A stretch of 64,000 bases of DNA, from assembly GCF_002553505.1 (NCBI RefSeq), contig NZ_PDCP01000011.1:57505-121504 (forward strand), written 5' to 3'. The notes beneath the pieces were generated by a model that worked only from the letters and a program-made list of their open reading frames with translations, was not told the DNA's origin and did no database searches. Shown here piece after piece: positions 28,954-37,160 of this stretch. The stretch is from Mycolicibacterium agri (GTDB taxonomy: Bacteria; Actinomycetota; Actinomycetes; Mycobacteriales; Mycobacteriaceae). How positions within the stretch are numbered: position 1 is the first letter of the stretch; each line of letters begins with the position of its first letter. The position numbers were made by a program, and so were the translations under genes.

Positions 28954-29636
28954 TCAAATCCGGTGTGCGCTGGATTCCGCTCACCGCGCAAGTGGGCGCG
29001 TCGAAGATTGAGCAACAGTCACGGGCGTTAACGGTTTGTGAACTGCTGCCCACTGACGATTGTGATGTTCGTCACAGAAAGATCACGATGTGACCCGTCA
29101 TTCAAAGCCGTCCCGATCTGCAGTTAACAAGATCTTCGGTGAGGAATTGCCGAAAACTTCCGTTGACGAGCGTGAAGACGATCCGTCCGCGCGCGAGACC
29201 GAGCACGAAACTTGGTTGCGGGACAATATTCCGCCTCACCACAAATGATGATCAAGGTCACTCTGAGCCTGTGAAATGGCAGGTGACCGCAACTGTGTCA
29301 GGCCCTGTCAGCTTTGTGCCGGACCCATGTTCGGTGCGGCCACCCGGTTGACGCCCAGCTGCTTTCGATCCCTGCGCAATGACGTCAGCGGGCGATTCCA
29401 GCAAACTCGCTCTAATTGGCGGTCGCGATTGCGACACATACCCCTACGCGTTGCCGCTCCGATGCCGCCCCGTTATGTTCCTCCTGTCAACGATGAGCAA
29501 AACGTAAGAAGAGCATGTGGAGATTCTCATTTGTCACACATGTGACTCTTGCGTCGTGTGTGGTGAAGGCGTAGTCACCAGCACGGAAACCACTCGGTGA
29601 GCCCGTACGGTCACCGCCGACAGAGCTAGGGAGAAC
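28954..29636. other. Long upstream region of the MspA-type porin gene, no gene seen
   Basis: 683 bp with lower GC than its surroundings and no coding frame. It contains a perfect CRP-type site (29061-29076), an overlapping-scale GATCACGATGTGAC, and a palindromic GTCACA-CA-TGTGAC near 29533-29546. mspA of M. smegmatis is also known to need an unusually long upstream region. Confidence 0.6.
29061..29076. promoter_or_regulatory. CRP/GlxR-type binding site
   Basis: TGTGATGTTCGTCACA, an exact match to the TGTGA-N6-TCACA consensus of mycobacterial Crp (Rv3676/GlxR family). Lies 561 bp before the porin start and 108 bp after moaB2, so the porin is the most likely target. Confidence 0.7.
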
Positions 29637-30281
29637 ATGAAGGCAATCAGTCGGGTGCTGATCGCGATGGTCGCCGCCATCGCGGCTCTATTCGTAAGCA
29701 CCGGTACCTCTCACGCAGGGCTGGACAACGAGCTGAGCCTGGTTGACGGTCAGGATCGGACGTTGACGATCCAGCAGTGGGACACCTTCCTCAACGGCGT
29801 GTTTCCTTTGGACCGCAACAGGCTGACTCGCGAGTGGTTCCACTCGGGGCGGGCCAAGTACATCGTCGCCGGCCCGGGCGCCGACGAATTCGAGGGCACG
29901 CTCGAGCTGGGTTATCAGATCGGCTTCCCGTGGTCGCTCGGCGTTGGCATCAACTTCAGCTACACGACGCCGAACATCCTGCTCGACGACGCGAACATCA
30001 ACCCGCTCAGCGCTGGCTTCAACCCGCTGGGATCGGTTATTACGCCGAACCTGTTCCCCGGCGTCTCGATCAGCGCTGACCTGGGCAACGGCCCCGGCAT
30101 CCAGGAGGTCGCGACCTTCTCGGTTGACGTGGCAGGCCCTGAGGGTGGCGTCGCAGTCTCCAACGCCCACGGCACCGTGACCGGTGCGGCAGGCGGTGTG
30201 CTGCTGCGTCCCTTCGCCCGCCTGATCTCGTCGGCGGGTGACAGCGTCACCACCTACGGGGAGCCCTGGGATATGAAGTAA
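29637..30281 (+). CDS. mspA: MspA-family outer-membrane porin
   Basis: 214 residues; signal peptide cleaved after TSHA to give GLDNELSLVDGQDRT, the exact MspA mature start. Forms the octameric goblet pore of the mycobacterial outer membrane for small hydrophilic solutes. Nearly all of MspA is kept (FLNGVFPLDRNRLTREW, GYQIGFPWSLGVGINFSYTTPNIL). The main difference is the constriction-zone loop: DDANINPLSAGFNPLG in place of the DDGDITAPPFGLN I recall for MspA, so Asp90/Asp91 stay, Asp93 becomes Asn and the loop is about 3 residues longer. Ribosome-binding site AGGGAG at about 29628. Confidence 0.95.
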   Translation: MKAISRVLIAMVAAIAALFVSTGTSHAGLDNELSLVDGQDRTLTIQQWDTFLNGVFPLDRNRLTREWFHSGRAKYIVAGPGADEFEGTLELGYQIGFPWSLGVGINFSYTTPNILLDDANINPLSAGFNPLGSVITPNLFPGVSISADLGNGPGIQEVATFSVDVAGPEGGVAVSNAHGTVTGAAGGVLLRPFARLISSAGDSVTTYGEPWDMK

Positions 30282-30298
30282 CTCCCTGGCAAGACACA

Positions 30299-30334
30299 CA
30301 GACAGCCCCCGGCCGCGAAGCCGGGGGCTGTCTG
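30299..30334. terminator. Bidirectional hairpin terminator between porin and mscL genes
   Basis: Perfect 15-bp GC-rich stem (CAGACAGCCCCCGGC 30299-30313 with its complement 30320-30334), loop CGCGAA. Sits between convergent genes, so it can end both transcripts. No U-tract, as usual in mycobacteria. Confidence 0.85.
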
Positions 30335-30346
30335 GTGTCTGCGGTT

Positions 30347-30781
30347 CTACTGACCGGTCTTGTCGGTTTCGGCTGCAGCCGCGGCACCGTGCTTGCCGGC
30401 AACCTGTCCGTTGGAGGCCAGTAGGTCGCGGATCTCGGTGAGCAGTGTCAGCTCGGTTGCTTCTTCCTCGACCTTGGCGTCGCGTTCCTTGATCTTCTTG
30501 TACGGCACGACGATCACGAAGTAGAGCACCGCTGCGACGATGAGGAAGTTGATCGCGGCCGACAGCACAGCGTTGAAATCGATGAACTGATCTCCGCCGA
30601 GGGGGATCTTGAGGATGCCGTATTCCCGCTCTCCCCCTGCGCCAACGCGGTCGACCAGTGGCTGGATGACGTTGTCGGTGAATGCGGTGACCAGTCCCGT
30701 GAACGCGGCGCCGATGACCACCGCGGTCGCGAGATCGATGACGTTCCCCCGGGAGATGAACTCTTTGAAACCCTTCAACAT
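30347..30781 (-). CDS. mscL: Large-conductance mechanosensitive channel MscL
   Basis: 144 residues from ATG 30781 (MLKGFKEFISRGNVIDLATAVVIG, the usual start). A longer frame to 30829 has no family support. Two membrane helices (about 15-45 and 68-95) and a C-terminal charged helix (EEEATELTLLTEIRDLL) are visible. Pentameric emergency valve against hypo-osmotic shock. Convergent with the porin gene; followed upstream by the SAF gene. Confidence 0.95.
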   Translation of the reverse strand: MLKGFKEFISRGNVIDLATAVVIGAAFTGLVTAFTDNVIQPLVDRVGAGGEREYGILKIPLGGDQFIDFNAVLSAAINFLIVAAVLYFVIVVPYKKIKERDAKVEEEATELTLLTEIRDLLASNGQVAGKHGAAAAAETDKTGQ

Positions 30782-30857
30782 GCGTGGGACCCTTCCTGCA
30801 GTCGGGTGTTCGATCAGGAGATTTGCCACGTTAGTCCCACAAAGGCCGCCATTTAGG

Positions 30858-31502
30858 TCAATGGAACGTCAGCGTGACCGTCTGTAACAGAGTTGCGCCC
30901 GCGACGTCATTGGCGGCGTGGGCGGGCAACGCGACCAGCAGCACCCGGGCGGCGGCCCCGCCGGGGCCCTTCGGTTTCTCCGAAACGAGCACGACGATCG
31001 CGTCGGTCGCCACCACGCGCGGCTCCGTGTCGTCGTCAGAGGCCGCCAGCACGTCGACCACGTCGCCGGGGCGCACCAGGTCCAGCAGCGCGGTGTCGGC
31101 GAGGTGCAGCGGCACAATGCGGGCGTCGGGCCCGGCCGCCGACTGCGCGAGCCGCGGGCCGAGCAGCCGGACGTCGGTGAGCACCTCGCCGCGACGGGCC
31201 GGACCGGCCAGCGTCGCTCCGACGACGTCGTCGACGTTGGTCGTTGACCCGTCGGGAAGTGTTGCCGCGCTGCGCTTTTCGAGCTGCACGTCTGCGGCAG
31301 TCAATTCGACGCCAGGGGAGAGATCGCGGGCCGCGACGACGATGTCGGTCTGATCGCCATGCGGATCCGAGCGCACGGCGGCGACACCGGCGAGCACGAC
31401 GAGTGCGCCCGCCGCGGCACGGCGCGCGGCGATGGTGCGGGTCCAGTCGGGCCGCAGGCTGGCAAGCCGGCTCAACACCGACGGATCGAGTGATTCCCCC
31501 AT
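30858..31502 (-). CDS. SAF-domain protein, CpaB/RcpC-like (Rv0990c position)
   Basis: 214 residues from ATG 31502. One N-terminal membrane span (ARRAAAGALVVLAGVAAV, about 27-45), then an SAF domain (IVVAARDLSPGVELTAADVQLEKR, GATLAGPARRGEVLTDVRL) as in the pilus-assembly proteins CpaB/RcpC. No other Flp-pilus genes are nearby, so a role in pilus assembly is doubtful. Sits 66 bp downstream of the fmdB-like gene in the same direction and may be cotranscribed under CIRCE control. Confidence 0.75.
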   Translation of the reverse strand: MGESLDPSVLSRLASLRPDWTRTIAARRAAAGALVVLAGVAAVRSDPHGDQTDIVVAARDLSPGVELTAADVQLEKRSAATLPDGSTTNVDDVVGATLAGPARRGEVLTDVRLLGPRLAQSAAGPDARIVPLHLADTALLDLVRPGDVVDVLAASDDDTEPRVVATDAIVVLVSEKPKGPGGAAARVLLVALPAHAANDVAGATLLQTVTLTFH

Positions 31503-31568
31503 GCGGCCACGCTAAGCAGCGTGGCGGGGGTGCGGACGGCCGTCAGGCCGCGCTGTGGATAACTCCGG

Positions 31569-31880
31569 TCAGCTGGAGGCCGCGGCGGCCGGCGCCGACG
31601 AGCTGGAACTCGAGCTGTCGGACTTGGTGGAATCCGACTTCTTCTCCGAAGAGCTCGACGACTCGGATCCGTTGGACTTGCCGTTCGAGGAGCTCTTGGC
31701 GGCCTCGCGGCTGTCGGTGCGGTAGAAGCCACTGCCCTTGAAGACCACGCCCACCTTGCCGAACAGCTTGCGCAGGCGGCCGTTGCACTTCGGGCATTGC
31801 GTCAGCGCAGCGTCGCTGAAGGACTGCGCCACGTCGAACTTGTTACCGCATTCGGTGCACGCGTAAGAATAGGTGGGCAC
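31569..31880 (-). CDS. FmdB-family zinc-ribbon protein (Rv0991c/Ruc-like)
   Basis: 103 residues from GTG 31880, preceded by GGAGGA. N-terminal zinc ribbon MPTYSYACTECGNKFD with Cys pairs at 8/11 and 29/32 (CPKC), then FKGSGFYRTDSR and a disordered Ser/Lys/Ala tail. M. tuberculosis Rv0991c (Ruc) is reported as a zinc-dependent, oxidation-activated chaperone that prevents aggregation; the same role is likely. The CIRCE element 27 bp upstream suggests heat-shock control by HrcA. Confidence 0.88.
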   Translation of the reverse strand: MPTYSYACTECGNKFDVAQSFSDAALTQCPKCNGRLRKLFGKVGVVFKGSGFYRTDSREAAKSSSNGKSNGSESSSSSEKKSDSTKSDSSSSSSSAPAAAASS

Positions 31881-31906
31881 GAAATCCTCCGTGGTGGTCT
31901 AACTAT

Positions 31907-31933
31907 TTAGCACTCTACCGGCTCAAGTGCTAG
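31907..31933 (-). promoter_or_regulatory. CIRCE element (HrcA operator)
   Basis: Read on the plus strand: TTAGCACTC, exactly 9 bp, then AAGTGCTAG. The CIRCE consensus is TTAGCACTC-N9-GAGTGCTAA, so one arm is perfect (9/9) and the other 7/9 with correct spacing. It lies 27 bp before the start of the fmdB-like gene, within the probable leader or promoter. Confidence 0.82.
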
Positions 31934-31952
31934 AACCGCTACGTGGTCTTGG

Positions 31953-32558
31953 TCATTCCCCATGTGCGCCGGGGGTTCGGTTCAACTCCACCAAGCCGCG
32001 CCGCGGGGTGAGCGCGTGCGTCATCCGGACGTCGTGCCGCTCGGCGGGAAGGACGTCGACCAGTTCGTCGTCGCGGACCACCGCGATCAACCGGGCGCCC
32101 GGCTTCGCCAGCGGCAGTGTGCGGTCGTAGTAGCCCGCGCCGCGGCCCAGTCGCACCCCGGTCGCGTCGACCGCCAGCGCGGGCACGAAGACGACGGCCG
32201 CATCGGCCACCGCCTCGGCGGGCAGCCACGGCTGCTGCGGCTCCTGCAGCCCCATCCGCGCAGGCACTAGGCCGCCGGGCCGGTAGTCGCCCCACTGCAT
32301 GGGTTGTGGCACACCGTCGGCGTCGCGGGCCACCGGCAGCAAGACCCTGGCGCCGAGGCGTAACAGCGTGTCCAGCAACGCGATTGAGCCCGGCTCGAAG
32401 CGGATCGGCACATAGGCGCACACCGTCTGCCCGCTGCGCACGATGCCGGCGAGGTGCCCGCACAGCGCCTCGGCCTCGGCATCGTGGACCTCCGGTGTGA
32501 CCTCGCGACGAGCCGCCAGCACCTGCGCCCGTATCTCCGCTTTGCTCCGGCATCCCAC
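31953..32558 (-). CDS. 5-formyltetrahydrofolate cyclo-ligase
   Basis: 201 residues from GTG 32558 (VGCRSKAEIRAQVLAARR). ATP-dependent conversion of 5-formyl-THF to 5,10-methenyl-THF. Motifs: CAYVPIRFEPG for the substrate, and the nucleotide-binding LGRGAGYYDRTL near residue 145. Position next to divergent galU agrees with Rv0992c. Confidence 0.92.
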   Translation of the reverse strand: MGCRSKAEIRAQVLAARREVTPEVHDAEAEALCGHLAGIVRSGQTVCAYVPIRFEPGSIALLDTLLRLGARVLLPVARDADGVPQPMQWGDYRPGGLVPARMGLQEPQQPWLPAEAVADAAVVFVPALAVDATGVRLGRGAGYYDRTLPLAKPGARLIAVVRDDELVDVLPAERHDVRMTHALTPRRGLVELNRTPGAHGE

Positions 32559-32601
32559 GCACCCACGATGGCACGGGGGCGATGGCGATAATGTGTGAAC
32601 G

Positions 32602-33510
32602 ATGACACCCCAGGTATCGATCCCGCGCACGGCGGTCGTCCCTGCCGCCGGATTGGGCACCCGGTTCCTGCCCGCCACCAAAACGGTCCCCAAAGAGTTG
32701 CTGCCGGTCGTGGACACACCGGGCATCGAACTCGTGGCGGCCGAAGCGGCCGAAGGCGGCGCCGAGCGCCTGATCATCATCACTTCGGAAGGCAAGGACG
32801 GCGTCGTCGCGCACTTCGTCCAGGACCTCGTCCTGGAGAGCACGCTGGAGGAGCGCGGCAAGAAGTCGATGCTCGAGAAGGTTCGCCGCGCGCCCGCCCT
32901 GATCAAGGTCGAGTCCGTGGTGCAGCCCGAACCGCTCGGCCTCGGTCACGCCGTCAGCCTCGTCGAACCCAGCCTCGCGCCCGACGAGGACGCCATCGCC
33001 GTGCTGCTGCCCGACGACCTCGTGCTGCCCACGGGCGTGCTCGAGACGATGTCGAAGGTGCGGGCCAAACGCGGCGGCTCGGTACTGTGCGCCATCGAGG
33101 TGCCGAAGGAAGAGATCAGCGCATACGGCGTGTTCGACGTCGAACCGGTCCCAGATACGAACAACCCGAACGTATTACGGGTCAAGGGCATGTACGAGAA
33201 GCCCGACCCGGACAAGGCGCCGTCACCGTATGCGGCGGCTGGCCGCTATGTGCTCGACCGCGCGATCTTCGGTGCGCTGCGCCGCGTGCCGCGCGGAGCG
33301 GGCGGCGAGATCCAGCTGACCGACGCCATCGCGCTTCTGATCAACGAGGGCCATCCGGTTCACGTCGTCGTGCACCGCGGCGATCGACACGACCTCGGAA
33401 ATCCCGGCGGCTACCTGAAGGCTGCGGTTGACTTTGCGTTGAAGCGCGACGACTACGGGCCCGAACTGCGGCGGTGGCTGGTGGACCGGTTGGGGCTAGT
33501 CGACTGCTGA
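32602..33510 (+). CDS. galU: UTP-glucose-1-phosphate uridylyltransferase
   Basis: 302 residues. Signature PAAGLGTRFLPATKTVPKEL at the N-terminus, FVQDLVLESTLEERGKKSML, and the sugar-binding RYVLDRAIFGALR. Makes UDP-glucose for trehalose, glucan and envelope glycans. Divergent from the folate gene; glp follows after 37 bp. Confidence 0.96.
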   Translation: MTPQVSIPRTAVVPAAGLGTRFLPATKTVPKELLPVVDTPGIELVAAEAAEGGAERLIIITSEGKDGVVAHFVQDLVLESTLEERGKKSMLEKVRRAPALIKVESVVQPEPLGLGHAVSLVEPSLAPDEDAIAVLLPDDLVLPTGVLETMSKVRAKRGGSVLCAIEVPKEEISAYGVFDVEPVPDTNNPNVLRVKGMYEKPDPDKAPSPYAAAGRYVLDRAIFGALRRVPRGAGGEIQLTDAIALLINEGHPVHVVVHRGDRHDLGNPGGYLKAAVDFALKRDDYGPELRRWLVDRLGLVDC

Positions 33511-33547
33511 TACGTCACGACGGCCCGGTAATGGAGAAAGGCGTGTT

Positions 33548-34834
33548 GTGCGTTCGGTGGAGGAGCAACAGGCTCGCGTCACGGCCGCTGCGGTAGCCCC
33601 TCGGCCGGTCCGTGTGGCGATCGCGGAGGCTCAGGGCCTGATGTGCGCCGAGGAAGTGGTCACCGAGCGCCCGATGCCTGGCTTCGATCAGGCGGCGATC
33701 GACGGCTATGCGGTGCGCAGCGTCGACGTGCTCGGCGTCCGGCCGATCACCGGCGGTGGCGACGACGACGGTGACGAGTCCGCCGACGATCCCGGCGACC
33801 AAGAGATCAGCCTGCCCGTGATGGGCACGATCGAGGCAGGCGCGCGCACGCCGAGCAGACTGCAGCCGCGCCAGGCCGCGCGAGTGCAAACCGGCGCGCC
33901 GATGCCGACGCTTGCCGACGCGGTGCTGCCGCTGCGGTGGACCGACGGCGGGCAGAACCGGGTCAAGGTGTTGCGGCCGGTGCGCTCCGGCGCCTACGTG
34001 CGCCGCACAGGGGACGACGTGCAGCCCGGCGACGTCGCGGTGCGCGCCGGCACGATCATCGGCCCGGCACAGGTGGGTCTGCTGGCCGCCGTCGGACGCG
34101 AACGAGTGCTGGTGCACCCGCGGCCCCGGCTGTCGGTGATGAGCGTCGGCGGCGAGCTGGTCGACATCTCCCGCACCCCGGGCAACGGGCAGGTCTATGA
34201 CGTCAACTCCTATGCGCTCGCGGCGGCGGGCCGCGACGCGGGCGCCGAGGTGAACCGCGTCGGCATCGTCGACACCGACCCGAAGGAGTTGCGCGACGTC
34301 GTCGAGGGGCAACTGAGCCGCGCCGAGGTGGTCGTCATCGCGGGCGCGGTCGGCGGTGCGGCCGCCGAGGGGGTGCGCGCGGCGCTGTCCGAACTCGGCG
34401 AGATGGAGGTGACCCGCATCGCGATGCACCCGGGGTCGGTGCAGGGCTTCGGCCAGCTCGGGCCGGACGGCGTGCCGGTGTTTCTGTTGCCCGCCAATCC
34501 CGTCAGCGCGTTGGTGGTATTCGAGGTCATGGTGCGGCCGTTGATCCGGCTGTCGCTGGGTAAGCGTCAGCCCATGCGGCGCGTGGTGCAGGCGCGAGCG
34601 CTGTCGCCGATCACGTCGGTGGTCGGCCGCAAGGGATATCTGCGCGGGCAACTGATGCGCGACCAGGACACCGGCGACTACCTCGTGCAGGCGCTCGGCG
34701 GTGCGCCGGGCGCGTCGTCGCATCTGCTCGCGACCCTGGCCGAAGCGAACTGTCTGGTGGTGGTCCCCACCGAGGCCGAACAGATCCGCACCGGCGAGAT
34801 CGTCGACGTCGCCTTCCTGGCTCAGCGCGGCTGA
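33548..34834 (+). CDS. glp: MoeA/gephyrin-like protein Glp (MoeA1-type)
   Basis: 428 residues from GTG 33548 with GGAGAAAGG upstream. Full MoeA architecture (PGFDQAAIDGYAV, TGAPMPTLADAV, SVGGELVD, GQVYDVNSYAL, LPANPVSALV). By family it would insert molybdate into molybdopterin. The corynebacterial orthologue beside galU, Glp, is instead an FtsZ-binding cell-division factor whose membrane receptor GlpR is encoded next door. GlpR is present here (35791-36858), so the division role is the better guess; catalytic ability cannot be judged from sequence. Confidence 0.88.
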   Translation: MRSVEEQQARVTAAAVAPRPVRVAIAEAQGLMCAEEVVTERPMPGFDQAAIDGYAVRSVDVLGVRPITGGGDDDGDESADDPGDQEISLPVMGTIEAGARTPSRLQPRQAARVQTGAPMPTLADAVLPLRWTDGGQNRVKVLRPVRSGAYVRRTGDDVQPGDVAVRAGTIIGPAQVGLLAAVGRERVLVHPRPRLSVMSVGGELVDISRTPGNGQVYDVNSYALAAAGRDAGAEVNRVGIVDTDPKELRDVVEGQLSRAEVVVIAGAVGGAAAEGVRAALSELGEMEVTRIAMHPGSVQGFGQLGPDGVPVFLLPANPVSALVVFEVMVRPLIRLSLGKRQPMRRVVQARALSPITSVVGRKGYLRGQLMRDQDTGDYLVQALGGAPGASSHLLATLAEANCLVVVPTEAEQIRTGEIVDVAFLAQRG

Positions 34835-34854
34835 GCGGCGGTCCGGAGCGCGAC

Positions 34855-35508
34855 GTGAACCTATGGCGGTCGACCTCTTCACACCCCGGGTGGCCGACGG
34901 CGGTCGGGCCGCTACGGGTGCAGGCCGGGGTCGTCCGGTTGCGTCCGGTGCGGCTGCGCGACGCCGCCGTCTGGAGCCGCATCAGGCTCGCCGACCGCGC
35001 GCACCTGGAGCCGTGGGAGCCCAGCACCGACATGGATTGGGAAGCGCGGCACACCGTTTCGCAATGGCCCGCGGTGTGCTCGGGGCTGCGGGCTGAGGCC
35101 CGCAAGGGGCGCATGCTGCCGTACGTGATCGAGGTCGACGGCGAGTTCAGCGGCCAGCTGACGATCGGCAATGTCACGCACGGCGCGCTGCGGTCGGCGT
35201 GGATCGGCTACTGGGTGGCATCGTCGGTCACCGGCAGGGGAGTGGCGACGGCGGCGCTGGCGCTCGGCATGGACCACGCGTTCGGGCCCGTGCGGCTGCA
35301 CCGGCTGGAGGCGACCGTGCGGCCGGAGAACGCCGCCAGCCGCGCGGTGCTCGCCAAGGTCGGCTTCCGCGAGGAAGGGCTGCTCAAGCGTTATCTCGAG
35401 GTCGACGGCGCCTGGCGCGACCACTTGTTGGTGGCCATCACCGTCGAGGAGATCAACGGCTCGGTCGTGTCGCAGCTTGTGCGGGAGGGCCACGCCAGCT
35501 GGGCATAG
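34855..35508 (+). CDS. rimJ: RimJ-like GNAT acetyltransferase
   Basis: 217 residues from GTG 34855. GNAT fold of the RimJ/RimL group: LRPVRLRDAAVWSRIR, the acetyl-CoA loop SSVTGRGVATAAL, and HRLEATVRPENAASRAVLAKVGF. Likely an N-alpha-acetyltransferase; the target is unknown. Sits between glp and glpR as in M. tuberculosis Rv0994-Rv0996. Confidence 0.88.
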   Translation: MNLWRSTSSHPGWPTAVGPLRVQAGVVRLRPVRLRDAAVWSRIRLADRAHLEPWEPSTDMDWEARHTVSQWPAVCSGLRAEARKGRMLPYVIEVDGEFSGQLTIGNVTHGALRSAWIGYWVASSVTGRGVATAALALGMDHAFGPVRLHRLEATVRPENAASRAVLAKVGFREEGLLKRYLEVDGAWRDHLLVAITVEEINGSVVSQLVREGHASWA

Positions 35509-35546
35509 GTGGGGCGCTCTTGGGCGCTCGCGTCCTTGCGCTCGTT

Positions 35547-35594
35547 TGTGAATCTGGCGACGGTTTTCGGCGCTGGACCGTCGCCAGATTCACA
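35547..35594. terminator. Perfect 18-bp inverted repeat between rimJ and glpR
   Basis: TGTGAATCTGGCGACGGT at 35547-35564 and its exact complement at 35577-35594, 12-nt loop. Lies 38 bp past the rimJ stop and about 200 bp before glpR. Too long and AT-mixed for a simple mycobacterial terminator, so it may be a mobile or dispersed repeat. No U-tract. Confidence 0.6.
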
Positions 35595-35790
35595 TACGGC
35601 GGCGGCATGGCCGGACGACAGGCGTAGCACTGTCGCCGCACGGTCGGCGTCTAAGAAGCCTGTGGCAAATGTGACATAAGTGACTGTTGGTGCTTGTCCT
35701 GAGTGAATTACAGGTGTGTAATTGTCTCGGCGCGCCACCGATGGATGCGCTGGTCACGGACCTAGCCTGAAGGGGAAAGGAGCAGGCTTC

Positions 35791-36858
35791 ATGCCAAGCA
35801 TCCCCCAATCCCTCCTGTGGATCTCTCTCGTCGTGCTCTGGCTCTTCGTGCTAGTCCCGATGTTGATCAGCAAGCGGGAAGCCGTGCGGCGCACCAGCGA
35901 CGTGGCATTGGCGACCCGAGTCGTCAACAGCGCGACCAACTCCCGGCTGCTCAAGCGCGGGGGACCGGCCTCGGGACACCGCAGTGATCCGCACTGGCAG
36001 CCGTCCGAAGACGAACTGCAGGAGACGTTCGACGAGTCCGAGTACGACGACGACATCGACATAGACGACGAGGCGCCGACGAAATCCATTGTGGTCGCGG
36101 CGGCCGAAGTCGACGACCCCGACACCGAATATCTCGACGTCGAGACCGTCGACGAGCCGGCGGGCGCGCTGCCCGCGGGCGAGGCCGACGACATGCAGCT
36201 GAGCTTCGACGAGGCCGAGCAGGCCGAGGCGGCCGAAGAAGCCGAGCCTGAAGAGGTCGAAGCCGAAGCGCCGCAAGAGGACTGCCCCACCGCCGTGTAC
36301 GACCCCGTCACCGACGAGTACGAGGAAGGCCGCGACGGCACGGGCGACGAGTACGAGTACGTCGAAGACTCCTCGGGCCTGGAGGCGCCGGAGGAGAGCG
36401 ACCTGCAGATGGCGGAGTCCATGGTGGCGTCGCGTCGGCGCCGCTACGACACGTCCAAGTCCGCGGCGATCAGCGCCCGCAAGTACAAGTTCCGCAAGCG
36501 CATGCTGGCCGTCCTGACGCTGGTGATGATGGCCTCGGCTGCGGCGGCGTACTTCCTGGACCAGCGGGCGTGGTACGTCTGTGGCGGCGCGGGCGCGGTG
36601 ACGCTGCTGTACCTGGTGTATCTGCGGCGTCAGACGCGCATCGAGGAGCGGTTGCGGCGGCGCCGTGCCCAGCGGGCCGCCCGCGCCCGGCTCGGCGTGG
36701 AGAACACCGAGGATCGCGACCTCGACCTGGTCCCATCGCGGCTGCGCAGGCCGGGTTCGGTGGTCTTGGAGATCGACGACGAGGACCCGATCTTCGAGCA
36801 TCTCGACTACGCGCCGTCGGCCCGCGACTACGACCTGCCGCGGGCGGCCGGGCAGTAA
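35791..36858 (+). CDS. glpR: GlpR/SepX-like division membrane protein (Rv0996-type)
   Basis: 355 residues from ATG 35791, with AAAGGAG 8 nt upstream. One membrane span at the N-terminus (SLLWISLVVLWLFVLVPMLI), a long acidic disordered cytoplasmic region (about 70-230), then two more spans (MLAVLTLVMMASAAAAYFL; YVCGGAGAVTLLYLVYL) and a basic, then acidic tail. This is the layout of GlpR of Corynebacterium and SepX of Streptomyces, which recruit Glp or stabilise FtsZ at the septum. Identification rests on layout and synteny. Confidence 0.82.
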   Translation: MPSIPQSLLWISLVVLWLFVLVPMLISKREAVRRTSDVALATRVVNSATNSRLLKRGGPASGHRSDPHWQPSEDELQETFDESEYDDDIDIDDEAPTKSIVVAAAEVDDPDTEYLDVETVDEPAGALPAGEADDMQLSFDEAEQAEAAEEAEPEEVEAEAPQEDCPTAVYDPVTDEYEEGRDGTGDEYEYVEDSSGLEAPEESDLQMAESMVASRRRRYDTSKSAAISARKYKFRKRMLAVLTLVMMASAAAAYFLDQRAWYVCGGAGAVTLLYLVYLRRQTRIEERLRRRRAQRAARARLGVENTEDRDLDLVPSRLRRPGSVVLEIDDEDPIFEHLDYAPSARDYDLPRAAGQ

Positions 36859-36910
36859 CCGGCCAATTTTCGGCGCAGGCCGATCGACTGGTAGCCTGTG
36901 CTACCGACCA

Positions 36911-36983
36911 GGGGCTATGGCGCAGTTGGTAGCGCGACTCGTTCGCATCGAGTAGGTCAGGGGTTCGATTCCCCTTAGCTCCA
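36911..36983 (+). tRNA. tRNA-Ala (anticodon CGC)
   Basis: 73 nt without encoded CCA. Acceptor GGGGCTA/TAGCTCC plus A, D arm GCGC-loop-GCGC, anticodon stem ACTCG/CGAGT with loop TTCGCAT (CGC), T arm AGGGG-TTCGATT-CCCCT. All four arms pair fully. Reads GCG, a common codon here. It marks the border between the conserved block and the more variable right half, though no att-site repeat was found. Confidence 0.97.
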
Positions 36984-37160
36984 CAAATCGAATTAGCCGA
37001 CGCGCGTCTTCCTCGCGTCGATTCTGCGCCCAGGGTTGTGATTCGACACGAGCACCACGGCCCTGCGCGCAGAAACCACACCGGCTTGCGTGCGCCGTTC
37101 CAGCTGGACCGCAGGAATCGATCAAACCCTCCCGCGCCAGCCACCGGTAGCCGTTGCGGC

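Noticed and set aside
33548..34834. MoeA-like gene as simply molybdopterin synthesis
   Set aside because: Kept only as an alternative: the neighbouring GlpR-like gene and corynebacterial precedent favour a division role.
36911..36983. tRNA-Ala as an integration site for an island covering 37-60 kb
   Set aside because: No integrase and no direct repeat of the tRNA 3' end was found in the window; mmpS-mmpL-tetR to its right is itself common mycobacterial content.
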